Assembly (NCBI RefSeq): GCF_947242115.1
Contig: NC_074713.1
Span: 10,732,001 to 10,796,000 of the forward strand
Direction of reading: 5' to 3'
DNA length: 64,000 nt
Source of the DNA: Biomphalaria glabrata
Taxonomy: Eukaryota; Mollusca; Gastropoda; Planorbidae
A program made the position numbers and the translations under genes. Position 1 is the stretch's first letter. Each line of letters begins with the position of its first letter. Below are positions 54,901 to 64,000 of this stretch, in pieces. The notes beneath the pieces are model-generated. The model was not told where the DNA came from. It saw nothing but the letters and a program-made list of their open reading frames with translations, and searched no databases.

Positions 54901-55495
54901 CTCAAGCTGAAACTATCAGAGCTATGGTTGATGCTTTCAAAACACCTTCACTAGGTTACTTGTTACTTTCTAGCGTAGTTTTGAGATAGCCAATAGAATA
55001 TTTGATCTATTAAAAGACTTTGTAATGAAATGAATGATATACAATTTTTTGCCAGTTGAAACAGGAAGATGACTTGAAGTGGGTGGAGGAGAACATACCA
55101 ACATCATTTGCAGACAAGTAAGTAGACTTATTGTATTGGTTCATTCAAAGATGTAACAGGTAACTTTAGTCATAGCTGTGAAAATAATAAATGAAAAGAG
55201 AAAATTACTTAGCAGTTTCACTCAATAAAAACAGAACTCAATTCTGCATAAAACTTGATAGTTGAATTCTTAAGAAATCATACACAGTGAAATATTTAGG
55301 GTTAAATATATATTAGCCTTTGTCTGTCTCTAAGTCTGTTGGGAGATAAAACATGATCTGTCTGACGTGTATTGTCAGAACATTGAAATTTTGCTTTTGG
55401 TACATTTTTTGTTTCTTCTTGACAGATTGCTTCCATCCCTTGATTCAGATGAAGAGATTATGAATACAAAGTTTGAAGTTTCCAAAATGGAATAA
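42904..55495 (+). CDS. TMEM87A: TMEM87A/B-type GOLD-domain seven-TM Golgi protein (19 coding exons, 602 residues)
   Basis: TMEM87 proteins are Golgi/endosome seven-TM proteins with a lumenal GOLD-like domain, linked to retrograde traffic, cation conductance and mechanosensing. Coding exons: 42904-43014, 45328-45388, 46185-46270, 46865-46996, 47222-47245, 48104-48319, 48831-48945, 49545-49606, 49712-49832, 50565-50727, 51923-52016, 52206-52283, 52503-52611, 53564-53622, 54012-54115, 54378-54451, 54827-54894, 55056-55117, 55426-55495. All phases agree. A signal peptide covers residues 1-24. The lumenal part has sequons NET, NVT and NST. Seven hydrophobic segments follow from residue 271. Near-exact family stretches are [47 protein letters not shown] and the C-terminal KME. 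Human TMEM87A is about 555 residues; the excess lies largely in exon 6, a Lys/Glu-rich linker with RRKR. Exon 5 is a 24-bp microexon. Intron 12 is an AT-AC U12-type intron. Whether it is TMEM87A or B cannot be said; a single ancestral gene is likely. Confidence 0.95.
43060..43440. repeat. Low-complexity TAAGTC/AGTCTAA-rich DNA, TMEM87 intron 1
   Basis: Short degenerate words (CTAAGTC, AGTCTAACTTAG, AAGTTAG) follow one another without a fixed period. There is no coding signal. Confidence 0.7.
43865..44103. repeat. 60-bp tandem repeat, four copies
   Basis: A unit containing CCTTCTATTATTAATCATGA and ending TTCTTCAATATGGTA repeats at exactly 60 bp (43865, 43925, 43985, 44045) with a few substitutions per copy. 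It lies in TMEM87 intron 1. Confidence 0.97.
44290..44440. repeat. Interspersed repeat family R3, copy 1
   Basis: TCATAGCTTCTGATATTC, AAATATTGAAACCT, GGGTGGACCCTCT, AAGTTTGTGTTTACACAAAC and a TTTGTAATC(T)n end correspond in order to 51590-51725. This is a non-coding repeat shared by two TMEM87 introns. Confidence 0.65.
44440..44650 (+). repeat. Interspersed repeat family R1, plus copy
   Basis: AAAGCTTATATCAACTCACT, GTTATTTCTCCCACACCCAT, a GAATTGAAACTTT phrase and AATTAACCAATTAGTCAATT follow the order seen at 20221-20410. Confidence 0.7.
44762..44888 (-). mobile_element. CAGTGC hAT MITE, eroded reverse copy
   Basis: GTACCGGCACCTTTTGGAAT, TTTTCTTGTATTATTTATTA and the TAGTAGTTAAAAGTTGGTAC to TACTGAGTAGCGGCACC end are the reverse complement of the core of 61124-61306. 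Both termini are lost. Confidence 0.65.
45555..45588. mobile_element. Terminus of a Charlie-like hAT element
   Basis: GGGCTGCACCACTAGTAAAA followed by GTTTGAGAAACACTG is the right-end form of the hAT terminus CAGTGTTTCTCAAACTTTT. The rest of the element was not delimited. Confidence 0.45.
46555..46690 (-). mobile_element. LINE reverse-transcriptase fragment, antisense in TMEM87 intron 3
   Basis: The minus strand reads [10 protein letters not shown], then, after damage, [20 protein letters not shown], the start of the reverse-transcriptase domain of CR1/Jockey/L2-like non-LTR elements. Only this portion remains. Confidence 0.8.
49015..49110 (-). mobile_element. SINE family A fragment, antisense in TMEM87 intron 7
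   Basis: TACATGTTTTGGAAGTTGCT, AGATTATTACATCCTAGCTT and GCAGGCAGGGTTTGAATCGG follow the order of the antisense SINE at 4590-4795. Confidence 0.6.
50215..50468 (-). mobile_element. tRNA-derived SINE family B, full-looking copy in TMEM87 intron 9
   Basis: On the minus strand a tRNA-like head (GTGCTCAAGAGGCTAAGTGC, then GAGGTTCGACACC as B box) leads into AAAAGGCAGCACGG, a GC-rich body, and a tail TAGCGCTATATAAAAGCC ending in (TTTA)n. The ordered head, body and short-repeat tail, and its GC content against AT-rich surroundings, make this the best preserved SINE here. Confidence 0.8.
50985..51290. other. GC-richer block of unknown origin, TMEM87 intron 10
   Basis: The composition rises sharply against the surrounding intron. 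The plus frame at 51099-51383 and the minus frame at 51065-51250 overlap, and neither resembles a domain I know. It is probably a transposon remnant, followed by a T-rich stretch and a GTCCGTCCTGCTTAGATCT phrase. Confidence 0.35.
51590..51725. repeat. Interspersed repeat family R3, copy 2
   Basis: CTCATAGCTTCTGATATTCA, AAAATATTGAAGCCT, a GAGTGGATCACTT phrase and TGAGTTTGTGGTTCCACACA repeat the order at 44290-44440. Confidence 0.6.
52284..52502 (+). other. TMEM87A: U12-type AT-AC intron 12 of TMEM87 (219 bp)
   Basis: The 5' splice site after TGG reads ATATCCTTGA, which contains the full U12 AT-AC consensus ATATCCTT. TTCCTTGAC at 52485-52493 is the U12 branch-point consensus, and the intron ends AC at 52501-52502, about 10 bases after the branch A. 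Splicing gives [12 protein letters not shown], matching the family sequence W-IF-SL-QT. No GT-AG alternative in this interval restores those residues. Confidence 0.92.
52612..53563. other. TMEM87 intron 13, repeat-like but unassigned
   Basis: A phrase AGAGCAATTTATTGT occurs twice (about 52649 and 52879). The stretch 52900-53500 has a composition like 43480-43830 in intron 1, but word-by-word similarity is too weak to call a family. No exon was seen. Confidence 0.3.
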
Positions 55496-57627
55496 TCTCC
55501 AGTCACACTGTTACAAACAAAAAGGTTTAAATTAAGAATCCAGGTTTACTCTTGATCCAAACCATTCCTCCAGGTGAAAAAAAACAAATTGTTTCTCAGA
55601 GCATTGGTGTCTTCTCAAAAATAAATGACAAATTTTCAATGGATGTAATATTGTATGTACATACAAACTTTATTAATGTGATAGAAAGTTGTTTTTTTTT
55701 TCTTTTGCATGAATGTGATAATAAGTGTTTTTTTTTCTTTTGCTTGTCAGTCTTTAAATGTTCAGATTTGTGTGTGAGATTCTTTTGAATGAATGCTGTT
55801 GCTTGTCTTGTTCTTTTTTTTTTTTAAATATTTGTTTCTTATTAATTATTAAATAGTGAATGAATTTATTTTTTTGAAAAAAAAATTATTTTAGTAACTA
55901 TCACCATCCTTGGTGGGTAAAGTGAAACTGTAATCTTTCTTTATTGTTATACTTTTTGAACTTTCACAACCACTCTTCCTGTGAACATGGTAAAGTACTG
56001 AATGCAAGACTTACCCCAGAGTATCTTGTGATTGGTGGAGATGTAACAAGTTTGAAAAGAATACATTCACCATTGGGCTGTTTCAGTCTTGATAAAGAGT
56101 TGAGGATTTGTATGGTATACAGTTTTAAGTCTCCTATTTATGTGATTCTTATCATTGAATCCTTAGATTTGGATTAAATCATCGCTTCATTCACCTTGTG
56201 ACTTCCTTCCTTGATTCATTTTCATCTGATTTATATTTGTGTTTATGGTGAATTAATTTTCTCATTTTGTATATTATCACAGTCATCTTTTTCAATCAGT
56301 GGTTGATGGAAATATTTGTACAGTCCAAATACAATCCTTTACCAGTACTATGATGTTTGATATCTGACCTATATATTTTGTTGAGTTTGTTCTTGGCCTG
56401 AAACAGAATATTCTTTGCACTGATAGTCATTAAATTATAACAATTGGCAAGGCACCTTTTGTTTTGTTTTTCAATAAGTAATGATGTACTGGTATTCATT
56501 TGTTCAAAGAAATGTCTAATTTGAGCAAACATTGGAGCGACTTTTCCACTATACATAACCAATACTATTAGGACTCCAGATGGTACCGATTCAAAGCTTT
56601 CAAATACCAGTAATTGTGTGTTCAACTCAAAGTTGACCAGGCTGATTTCACAGAAAAGATTCAACGTGAAATTTGATGACACTTGATCATATGTTTTTTT
56701 TTTTCTGCTGTTCTGGGTGTCAGTAACATCTAAATTGCTTACAAATTGAGTGAATGACTGTTTTCATTGAAGTGGGATTTACATTGTGTTGCTGTGCTCA
56801 AAATGATCTTTTTTTTTTTTTTTTTTTTCAAATCAATCCTCCTTGGGTGACATTTGTCTTTTTATGTCTGTTGTAACATATTCCTTTTAGACTACATGCT
56901 TTTTACCTTTGCTAACCTACCATAAAATGATATTTGACTCATCATGTTATATATTAATTTTTTTTTTTTCGTCATGTATATTTGTTTTCACCTTAAGTTA
57001 TACATTGTTAATGTTGCTTTAAAGACAAAAAGAAATCTGATGAAAAAGGCTTGCTATGTAGATGAGCTTTTTATTTTGCTTTAATATTGATTTTCTCACA
57101 GCATTGATTGAATACAATTTCTTTCTCTTGATTCTTTTCTAGGAAATTATCATTCCTGGTTTTCTCTCAAACAGGTGGGCTTGGGGTGCTAAAAGATTTA
57201 TCATTGATGACAAATTAAATCTTTTTAACTCTTAATGCAAAGGCCAATGTGACTATGGTCTACATATGTTGCAGTAACTACAGCAGAGCATTGTGCTCGC
57301 TACTAGATAGATTCAGGCTCTACAGTTAATCAACAAAATTTCAACATTGAGATGTATGATTTTTTTTTTATCAATTACATTTTGTAAGCAAATATTTAGC
57401 ATATTGTAATGGATCTTACTTTATAAATTATGACTTATTATTTTAATTGTGGGGTGTGTTTAATTGATAATATTGGAAGAATAAAAACACATTTATTACC
57501 TAACTGCACAGCTTTTGTTGTTAATGTAAATTAATTGAATGATTTAAATAGAATAAATATAAGCAGTGTTAAATTAGGTAAGTGTAAATTCTCAACTATT
57601 TTATAACATTATCATTATTGAATACTG
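55496..57627. other. TMEM87 3' UTR and downstream flank
   Basis: AATAAA hexamers at about 55620 and 57480 (GAATAAAAACAC) are candidate polyadenylation signals. The frames at 55944-56177 (+) and 56296-56682 (-) have no recognisable domain and are treated as non-coding. The region is AT-rich with long T runs. Confidence 0.45.
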
Positions 57628-57940
57628 GTGTGTTGGCTGAGTTATAGAATACTGGTGTGTTGGCTGAGCTGTAGAATACTGGTGTGTTGGCCGAGTTGTA
57701 GAATACTGGTGTGTTGGCTGAGTTGTAAAGCCCTTGGCTTTAGAACTGAAGAGTCTTGGGTTCAAATCTTGGTGAGGATTTTTAAGACGCCCCTGAGTCA
57801 ATCCAACTCTAATGGGCACCTAACATTAGGTTGGGAAAGTAAAGCTGGTTGGTCATCATGCTGGCCGCATGACTTGTTTGTTAATAACCATCAGCCATAG
57901 AAACAGATGACCTTTAGATTGCAAGCTCTGCAAGAGGTAC
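57628..57940 (+). mobile_element. tRNA-derived SINE family C, most complete copy
   Basis: A tandemly repeated head unit, GAATACTGGTGTGTTGGCTG (about 30 bp, four times), precedes the A-box-like TGGCTGAGTTGTAAAGCCC and B-box-like GGGTTCAAATC. The body with CTCTAATGGGCACCTAACAT, GCTGGCCGCATGACTTG and GAAACAGATGACCTTTAG follows. Shorter copies occur at 22.0, 23.3 and 34.5 kb. Confidence 0.8.
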
Positions 57941-58639
57941 ATTACTTACATTAAAACAACTATTTTGATGAATCTAATTCAGGACATTGTATCCAGCTTG
58001 TTCAAATGTGAATTGTGTAGCCTAAATCCATTCATTATTGAATGTTGTCATCATTATCATTATCACTGAAAAATTGTATACACCAAATAATGGAATGTCT
58101 TCTCAGTTCTATAAAATAAATTTATACAAAACTAGAAATATGGGTCTATGCCAGTGTAGGTAAACTACAATCTGTCAGAATATATTATACGGCCTACCTA
58201 CACATAAAAAGTTACTATCTATTTTGAAAAGATTAGAATTTGAACAATATTTCCAAAATGTTTAGTTTTTTATTGAAAACCACTTCACTATCATACCAGT
58301 TTAGTATTTTGCCAACATAACTATATAGTTTAAAAAAAAAACAGCAGGAACTTTTGAAACAGCATTTTAGCATAACCTTAAATAAATTAAAACATTAAGA
58401 TTGAAGAAATATTAAAAAAAAAAACCATTTAGAAAGTTGGTGCTAGCAATATTTATGATTCTTGTGTTACAACTCATAAACTGATTGCACAGGACAAGAC
58501 AATTATTTAACTGGCAAATATGAAGAGTTTTTCTAATGATGAGTCACCGAAAACAACTAAAGCCATCATTTATTCATTCTCTTGTGATGGAAAAATTAGT
58601 GTAAAAAAAAAAAGCAAGTAAACGACAAGATGATAATGA

Positions 58640-59075
58640 ATCAAAGAAGAACAAATGGACCATACATTCATTGTATCGATTACAAGGTCACCACACTTTG
58701 TCATCAGTGTATATATAACAATGAGATGCCCTTGAACCTTTGCGAACTGATTGCTCCATATGTCACACAGAGAGCCCTGCGCTTAATGGACTTCACGCTT
58801 TTAGTGGTGCCACATTTCACCCTCAAAAGCCACGGTCTGCGGCCTTTTTCAGTGCAAGGACCAAAGGTCTGGAACTCACTCTCCATTGATCCCAGACAGA
58901 CATGCTACACCACTTTTAAGAACATTTAGACCTATCTGTTTAAAACTTTTTTAGATTGTCATTTTAGCTCTCCAGTTTGTGTTTGTAATGTTATTACAGC
59001 GCCTTAAGCCTACATTTTGTTTGTTTACAGCGCTTTATAAAAAAATTAATTCTTATTATTATTGTGAAAATATTG
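58640..59075 (+). mobile_element. 3' end of a CR1/L2-like LINE
   Basis: The plus frame holds LRPFSVQGPKVWNSLSIDPR followed by TYLFKTFL-like residues, the classic end of CR1/L2/Jockey open frame 2 (usually P-VWNSLP). A 3' tail ends GCGCTTTATAAAAAAATTA with ATT repeats. It is 5'-truncated. Confidence 0.75.
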
Positions 59076-59790
59076 TGTAAAGCTTCAAGAAAATTAAGTA
59101 CGCTATAAACCTTATTTGAATATTCAGACTAATAAAATTTAAGATGGACTTAGAGAATAAGTCTGCTAAAATAATTAAATATTTATACAGGTTGTGGAAT
59201 GCTACAAGCTCTTAACTTCTAGAACCCCCTTAAGCCCCTATAAGCAAATTATGACCTGATGGATTTCATTTTTCTGTTAAATTTGTGCCTCAAGTAGCTT
59301 TACCAAAGATTATCTACTTCCCAATCAATGCTTTCAACATTAAGCAAGGCTTAATTTTTTTTTTTTTTTTAAATTAAAGAAAGCCCCCCAAATTAAAAAA
59401 AAAAAAAGTTAAATTGTTCTATGGCTACTGTTAAGCACTTAGTTTAGTTTAGAGATGCACTTAAGTAAGTAATTTACTTGAAGACTCTTGAAGGGATAAC
59501 ACCATCTTTAGTGACTGACTCGACTGTGGCCCAATCTGAATTAAAATTAGTTATTAGTGCCATATCAAGTCTGGAATTAAATACCCTGTATCGACCCGTT
59601 GTGTCGATCTGTGTTTTTTTTTGTTCCTTCTTGCACTTATAATTCACTTGAACAGTGCACTCAGGCATCTAGGGTTCTTGTCAAGGTACTGTAGAAATAC
59701 ATCATTACAACTCACACAAACATCGTTACACGACAGCAAAGTTAACAAACAAATTGGTTGATTTTAATAATATTTTTGTTAAAAATTTAA
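59076..59790. other. Gap between LINE end and TRMT61A
   Basis: AT-rich DNA with A and T homopolymers near 59350-59410. It includes the TRMT61A 3' UTR on the minus strand (below 59791). The minus frame at 59474-59668 shows no domain. Confidence 0.4.
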
Positions 59791-62215
59791 TCAGTGCATA
59801 TAAATGGAAGCAAATGTTAAAAAGCCTGTATGTCCTGGCATAGTCAAAGCAGGCACTGCAGCAGGGAAACAATAATTATCAGTTGACTTTTTACTAGTTT
59901 TTACATCAGCATTCTCTGTCTTCAATTTTTTAGACTTAAATTCATCAGTCTCTGCATTTGCGTCACCTGTGAAGGATGGCGCAGTTTGTTCTTCTAAAGT
60001 GATGTTCTGAAGTGTTGCATTTTGGACATTTATGTTACGAACCAGACATTCCATGGTGGTGATGTCAGTAAAACCAAGCTTAGTCAACTCCTCACAGGTT
60101 TTTTGTACTTGTTCGATACATGGTGAAAATGAACAAAGCCTACCACCTGCAAACCAGAAAAATAAAAAGGAGTATCAAGTTGTATCATAAAGAATTTCAG
60201 TTTGACCTCAATAGACCAACTCAGCGTAACTACAGTAACAATAACAATATAGATGCAAATACATATTCATTTCCCTGAAACACAATAACACCAACATAAA
60301 AGGAATAATGGAAACAAAATGCTGATAAGTCACAATGTAATCAGGTTGTCTACCAAGTGTCTCCATGGAAGTCAATTTTTCAGGGATTAATGCAGCTGAA
60401 AAAAAAAGTATTATCAATATGCTTTTTGAATTGTTTTTTTGTAATTTTTGGCATAAAACGAGGACCAAAGAAAAGCTACCACCATCAAAGACAGAGATGC
60501 ATATGATGAAAAGAGAACCCCAAACAAACAAAATATTTAGATTACAGCCAAGTGGAATACTGTCCACTTTCTTAATCTTTAAGCTAAAGAGAATACATTA
60601 AAAAAATATAAGCCTGTCTGGGTCACCTCTATCTCTGTGTTTATTGTTAAAAACACAAAATTAGATTTCAAGGTATAATCTGCCAAAAAGAAATAAGTTC
60701 ATTTGAAGTGTAGCAATTACTTTCAATTTTTACCTTCTTTCTTGATGGCCTCTTTTGCACTTTGTATACACTCCCAAGGTCGGGGTAAATCTAAAAACAC
60801 TGCATCCACTAGATTCGTCAGTTGAAATCCTTCTCCACAGACATCTCTATGAGTCACTGTTACATAATCACCAATTTGGTGCTGAATGAACTCTTCAGAT
60901 GCTTTCATATATCGTTCTTTGTGAAATTCAAAAGTATAGAGATGTCCTTTAGGCAAAATTGTTCGAATGATGGCATGTGACAATGAACCACTACCTGTGC
61001 CTATAATAAAATATATAAGACAGAAGACTAAAATGTAAAGTAGAAACAATACATAATACACTGAACCATAACCTAATAAAATACATTCATAAAGAGACAA
61101 GAAAAGATAAAGGCAAGTATTTCCAGTGCTTTTTTTTTGTAAAAAAATTGGCGCCAGTACTCAGTGATCAATCATCTAACTTTTAACTATTAATAAATTA
61201 ATAATAAACGTTAAAATACAAGAAAAGTAATAATTTTTCCCCCACATTGAAAAAGGTGCCAGTATACCATATGGGTGCATACCACCACAAAAAAAAAAAA
61301 GCACTGAGTATTGCTTATTACATATTGTGCTATTATATAATATCCTCCTTCGTGGTTGAGGATAAACATATTTCTCATTCCTATGTACTCAAAGATGGCT
61401 ATTAAGTCCAATCCTTGCTTTAAAAAGCTGGCAAACATGGTGTGGGTAAGTCGGGTCTACTGCATATAAGCCTGCTTCTTCTCTCCGCCTTTTATTAGCT
61501 CTGCATTCATTCATGCTGCCCATATATATATATATATATTAGGTAATATTACTAATATTATGTCACATGAATACATATGTAACATTTATAAGAGAATGTA
61601 ATGTAGACTTTATTACAATTTTTAAAAAAATGATAGCATCAAAATGACTAGATATCTAGATCTAGAATCTAGATTATTCGGTCCGATTATTCTAGATCTA
61701 GACATTCTAGATCAATTACAAGAGATCAGTTTACATAAAAATGTATGAATAGAATATTATAGATCTATAATCTATATCTAATGCTTATTTTAATTAATTT
61801 AATTCATGATTATTCACTATTCTGTAAGTCACTAGTGAGTGACTAGTGACACTAGTTACAAGTAAGGAAAAAAAATATTCATAGTCATACCTGCTTCAGC
61901 TACAGTAGACCCAGGCTTTAAATCCAACTGGAAAACAATCATGCTTATGTCAGTAGAATACAGAATCTGAGTCCTATGAGGAAGACACATTGTCCAAAAT
62001 TCAGGAGTTGGATGTAAAATTATTATCCAACCTTTTGGACAGTGTATTTTTGAACCGTACTGTTTGCCTATCAACGTATCGTGTGGAAGAGCCCCAAACT
62101 TGGTCTGATGCGTCTGACCTTTTTTAACTATTAAAGGTAAAATATTGTTATAGCCTATGTATAATAATACAGTATCACCGTACTCAACAGTGGATTTGTA
62201 TTCTTTAAAACTCAT
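59791..62215 (-). CDS. TRMT61A: tRNA (adenine-58-N1)-methyltransferase catalytic subunit (3 exons, 315 residues)
   Basis: With TRMT6 it forms the enzyme that methylates N1 of A58 in the T-loop of nuclear-encoded tRNAs, using S-adenosylmethionine. Exons on the minus strand: 62215-61891, 61000-60734, 60146-59791 (stop included). Phases are 1 and 1, and the total is 315 residues. Key features: an N-terminal beta domain starting MSFKEY; FGSK/YGSK-like and LHPTPEFWT phrases; LPHRTQILYSTDIS before the Rossmann fold; the SAM-binding loop EAGTGSGSLSHA at residues 107-118; the catalytic Asp region FLDLPRPWE with D179 (human D181); and CSFSPCIEQVQKTC opening exon 3. The C-terminal part has a longer Lys/Asp/Glu-rich insert (KSKKLKTENADVKTSKK) than human (289 residues) before the conserved GHTGFLTFA end. 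It is divergent from TMEM62. Intron 1 holds a hAT MITE. Confidence 0.96.
61124..61306 (+). mobile_element. CAGTGC hAT MITE, best copy (183 bp), in TRMT61A intron 1
   Basis: Termini are CAGTGCTTTTTTTTTGT on the left and CACAAAAAAAAAAAAGCACTG-type on the right. The flanking 8-mers AGTATTTC (61116-61123) and AGTATTGC (61307-61314) match at 7 of 8, as for hAT insertions. The interior is non-coding. This copy defines the family also seen at 26946, 28652, 29058 and 44762. Confidence 0.88.
61340..61530. repeat. Interspersed repeat family R2, copy 2
   Basis: Shares the CCTTCGTGGTTGAGGATAAA, TACTCAAAGATGGCTATTAA and GTCGGGTCTACTGC phrases with 8090-8300. It ends in a (TA)n run at about 61523-61540. 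Confidence 0.55.
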
Positions 62216-62614
62216 TATGTTATAATGTTATGATTATTGTAGATTTTCTATATCAATAGCTAGGTGACACTTCGCTAGGTCCAGATGTGCCGTAACTAGT
62301 CTAAAATATAATTTTTATATCTACCATAACATCTCGTGTTCAGAAGTTAGAGATAGTCTAGATCACAGACCTATGGAATCGTTCTAAATTATTCTAATTT
62401 GTAACTATATATGTATAAGTATAAGGTATAATATAAATCCATATAGGTCTGTGAGTTGTAGAAATCTTTAGCATTAAAAATTAGTACCGGTCATTTTATA
62501 ATTGTGTTGATATTGATAATTTTAATTTGTTAATTTTTTTAACTTCACTAGATCTAGATTAGATCAAAGAAGGGTTCCACCAGATATAATATAATATAGC
62601 ATAGATCTATATGC
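62216..62614. promoter_or_regulatory. Bidirectional promoter region TRMT61A / TMEM62
   Basis: Only 399 bp separate the two start codons, which face away from each other. The region must hold both 5' UTRs and core promoters unless a distal 5' UTR exon exists. It is AT-rich with AGATCTAG-type words and no CpG-island-like composition; no TATA box can be assigned with confidence. Confidence 0.65.
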
Positions 62615-63573
62615 ATGCCTTTTCTTACTATGAAGTGCTTCACTGTTTGTTTTATTGTAGGTATAGGGTTAGCAATCATAATGTCATCGCTGTTGTCAAT
62701 ATTAGACCTAGTTGTTCTAGACACAGAAGATAGCTTTCAATTAGAAAGGCGAACCAAACGTACACAGGTCATTGGTGGCGAAATGAGGAATGTATTTTGG
62801 ATTGTACAAGTATGTGTACTAGATCTAGATCTATTAAGCTTTTAATTATTTTAAAACAAAACAAGAAAGATGAAGAAGTTAAATATAATAAAAGTTAATA
62901 TTTATTAATAATTAAAAGTTAAGTTTACTTTGGTTTGGAAATGCCATTGGCAATCAACTGTCTTGTAATTCAAGTAATTGTAATGATTATGATGGTTGCA
63001 TTATGAATCATGATCATTAACAAGTAAACTGTAAACTTTAATTACTTTTAAAAAAACAGTTTTACTTTTTCAAAATGTGTGCTAATTAATCTAGACAGTG
63101 TGAAAAAAAAAAATTAAAATGACAACCTATGTAATATTTATTTTATGTTTGTTGTTGTTTTATGAAAACTACTTGACTACTACTCTACTAGAATTAGAAT
63201 ATATTATATCTATCTATCTATATATGTCCTTTTATCTTGTTTGTCATCTACTGAGACTACTGTTCTTTAGGGTAGGTAGTAAGAAACCTAATAGATCAAT
63301 AACATAATTCTTAATATATCATATTTAATAACTAGCCTGAAAATTCTGTATAATTTTATCTCATCAAAATTTGTTTTAAAAAAAAAAGCAACAAATTGTG
63401 ACCATTGTGCATATAGTCTCATCAAACAAAATGTATATTTTTCATCTTACCAATGTACCAGATATCTGACATACACATCAGTAAATTCAGAGACTTGTCA
63501 AGAGGACCAGATCTTCAGAAATTTTGTGAAGAATATTTAACTGTGATTAACCCAAGTGTAGTTTTGGTCACAG
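62615..63573 (+). CDS. TMEM62: TMEM62-like metallophosphoesterase membrane protein, first two exons (partial)
   Basis: TMEM62 proteins have an N-terminal hydrophobic anchor, a calcineurin-like metallophosphoesterase domain and several C-terminal TM segments; the substrate is unknown. Exon 1 is 62615-62809 (65 codons, phase 0). Exon 2 is 63462-63573 and ends in phase 1 at ACAG|GTAATA. The protein has a hydrophobic stretch at residues 9-34, then NVFWIVQISDIHISKFRD across the exon junction. D68 and H70 form the first metal-binding D-x-H motif of the phosphoesterase fold. PDLQKFCEEYL and PSVVLVTG follow, and the next exon should begin with the rest of the GD motif (TGDLTD). The gene continues past 64000. 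The ATG at 62615 was chosen as the first in frame; an in-frame ATG lies five codons later. Confidence 0.92.
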
Positions 63574-63587
63574 GTAATAATATATAT

Positions 63588-63651
<64 letters not shown>

Positions 63652-64000
63652 ATATATATATATGATATAAACATTTTTTAAAAATTCATTAGAATCATGA
63701 TACTTTTTTTTACATGTCTTTTTGTTTTCACACTATTTGTATTATGTAATTATGGGAGAAATTAAAACCACCCTTTTCAGGAATTTGATTATGTATTATT
63801 AGATATTTTTAATGTCTAGGTAGCTAAAAATATAATACATTTAATTACAATATGTGTGCCTGTGTATTAAAGAATAATTAAGTTTCTTTTTACTTTAGAA
63901 TATATATTATTCCTAGGTTCAGCATAATAGACACATCATGCACACACAGTCATACAAAAAGTAATAAACAATGCTGCTAATGAAACTAAATATGAATTTA
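63574..64000 (+). other. TMEM62 intron 2 (start) with a (TA)n microsatellite
   Basis: A TA run fills about 63591-63664. The rest is AT-rich intron running to the window edge. Confidence 0.85.

Noticed and set aside
56296-56682. Minus-strand open frame of 128 codons in the TMEM87 3' flank
   Set aside because: No domain, signal or splice context, and it lies in a probable 3' UTR or intergenic region.
57690-57770. Possible tRNA gene at the A/B-box-like head
   Set aside because: Part of a multicopy SINE with a conserved non-tRNA body; there is no complete cloverleaf with a paired acceptor stem. The same reasoning applies at 20521, 30110 and 50400-50460.

Overview
This is AT-rich animal nuclear DNA with long intron-rich genes, many (TA)n tracts and many transposon fossils. 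The protein matches, the tRNA-derived SINE families, and the frequent AGATCTAG- and TAGGCCTA-like words suggest a gastropod mollusc, probably a freshwater pulmonate snail. The metazoan assignment is firm. The snail assignment is an inference.

Layout. From 2.4 to 11.6 kb on the + strand is tektin-3, a ciliary microtubule inner protein, rebuilt here as 8 coding exons (494 residues). From 15.7 to 27.5 kb on + is an SLC29 equilibrative nucleoside transporter with 14 coding exons (474 residues) and an ENT3-like N-terminal leader. The 28-42.9 kb stretch is mostly repeats: an inverted pair of short hAT MITEs around a (TA)n tract, a 1.8 kb non-coding element with perfect inverted ends, and a 2.3 kb hAT transposon with a perfect 8-bp target duplication carrying a Ty3 fragment. 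A tiny RPS29 gene lies there on the - strand at 36.4-36.9 kb. From 42.9 to 55.5 kb on + is TMEM87, a GOLD-domain seven-transmembrane Golgi protein, with 19 coding exons (602 residues). At the right end TRMT61A (tRNA m1A58 methyltransferase, - strand, 59.8-62.2 kb) and TMEM62 (metallophosphoesterase-type membrane protein, + strand, cut by the window edge) are arranged head to head about 400 bp apart.

The genes belong to different pathways: cilia, nucleoside transport, ribosome, Golgi and tRNA modification. There is no operon-like logic apart from the shared TRMT61A/TMEM62 promoter region. All exon models come from reading the sequence, keeping splice phase and comparing with remembered family sequences. 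Every listed model keeps an exact reading frame across its junctions.

Most notable observations: (1) TMEM87 intron 12 is an AT-AC intron with textbook U12 5' splice and branch-point signals; (2) the 75-bp minisatellite in tektin-3 intron 4 appears to be made from copies of the neighbouring intron/exon-5 splice junction; (3) tektin-3 intron 1 uses a GC donor; (4) a short, divergent RPS29 gene lies among repeats with its last two codons not found; (5) a 1.8 kb element has perfect terminal inverted repeats and a recurring internal composite motif. I found no CRISPR array, rRNA gene, convincing true tRNA gene or intact transposon.
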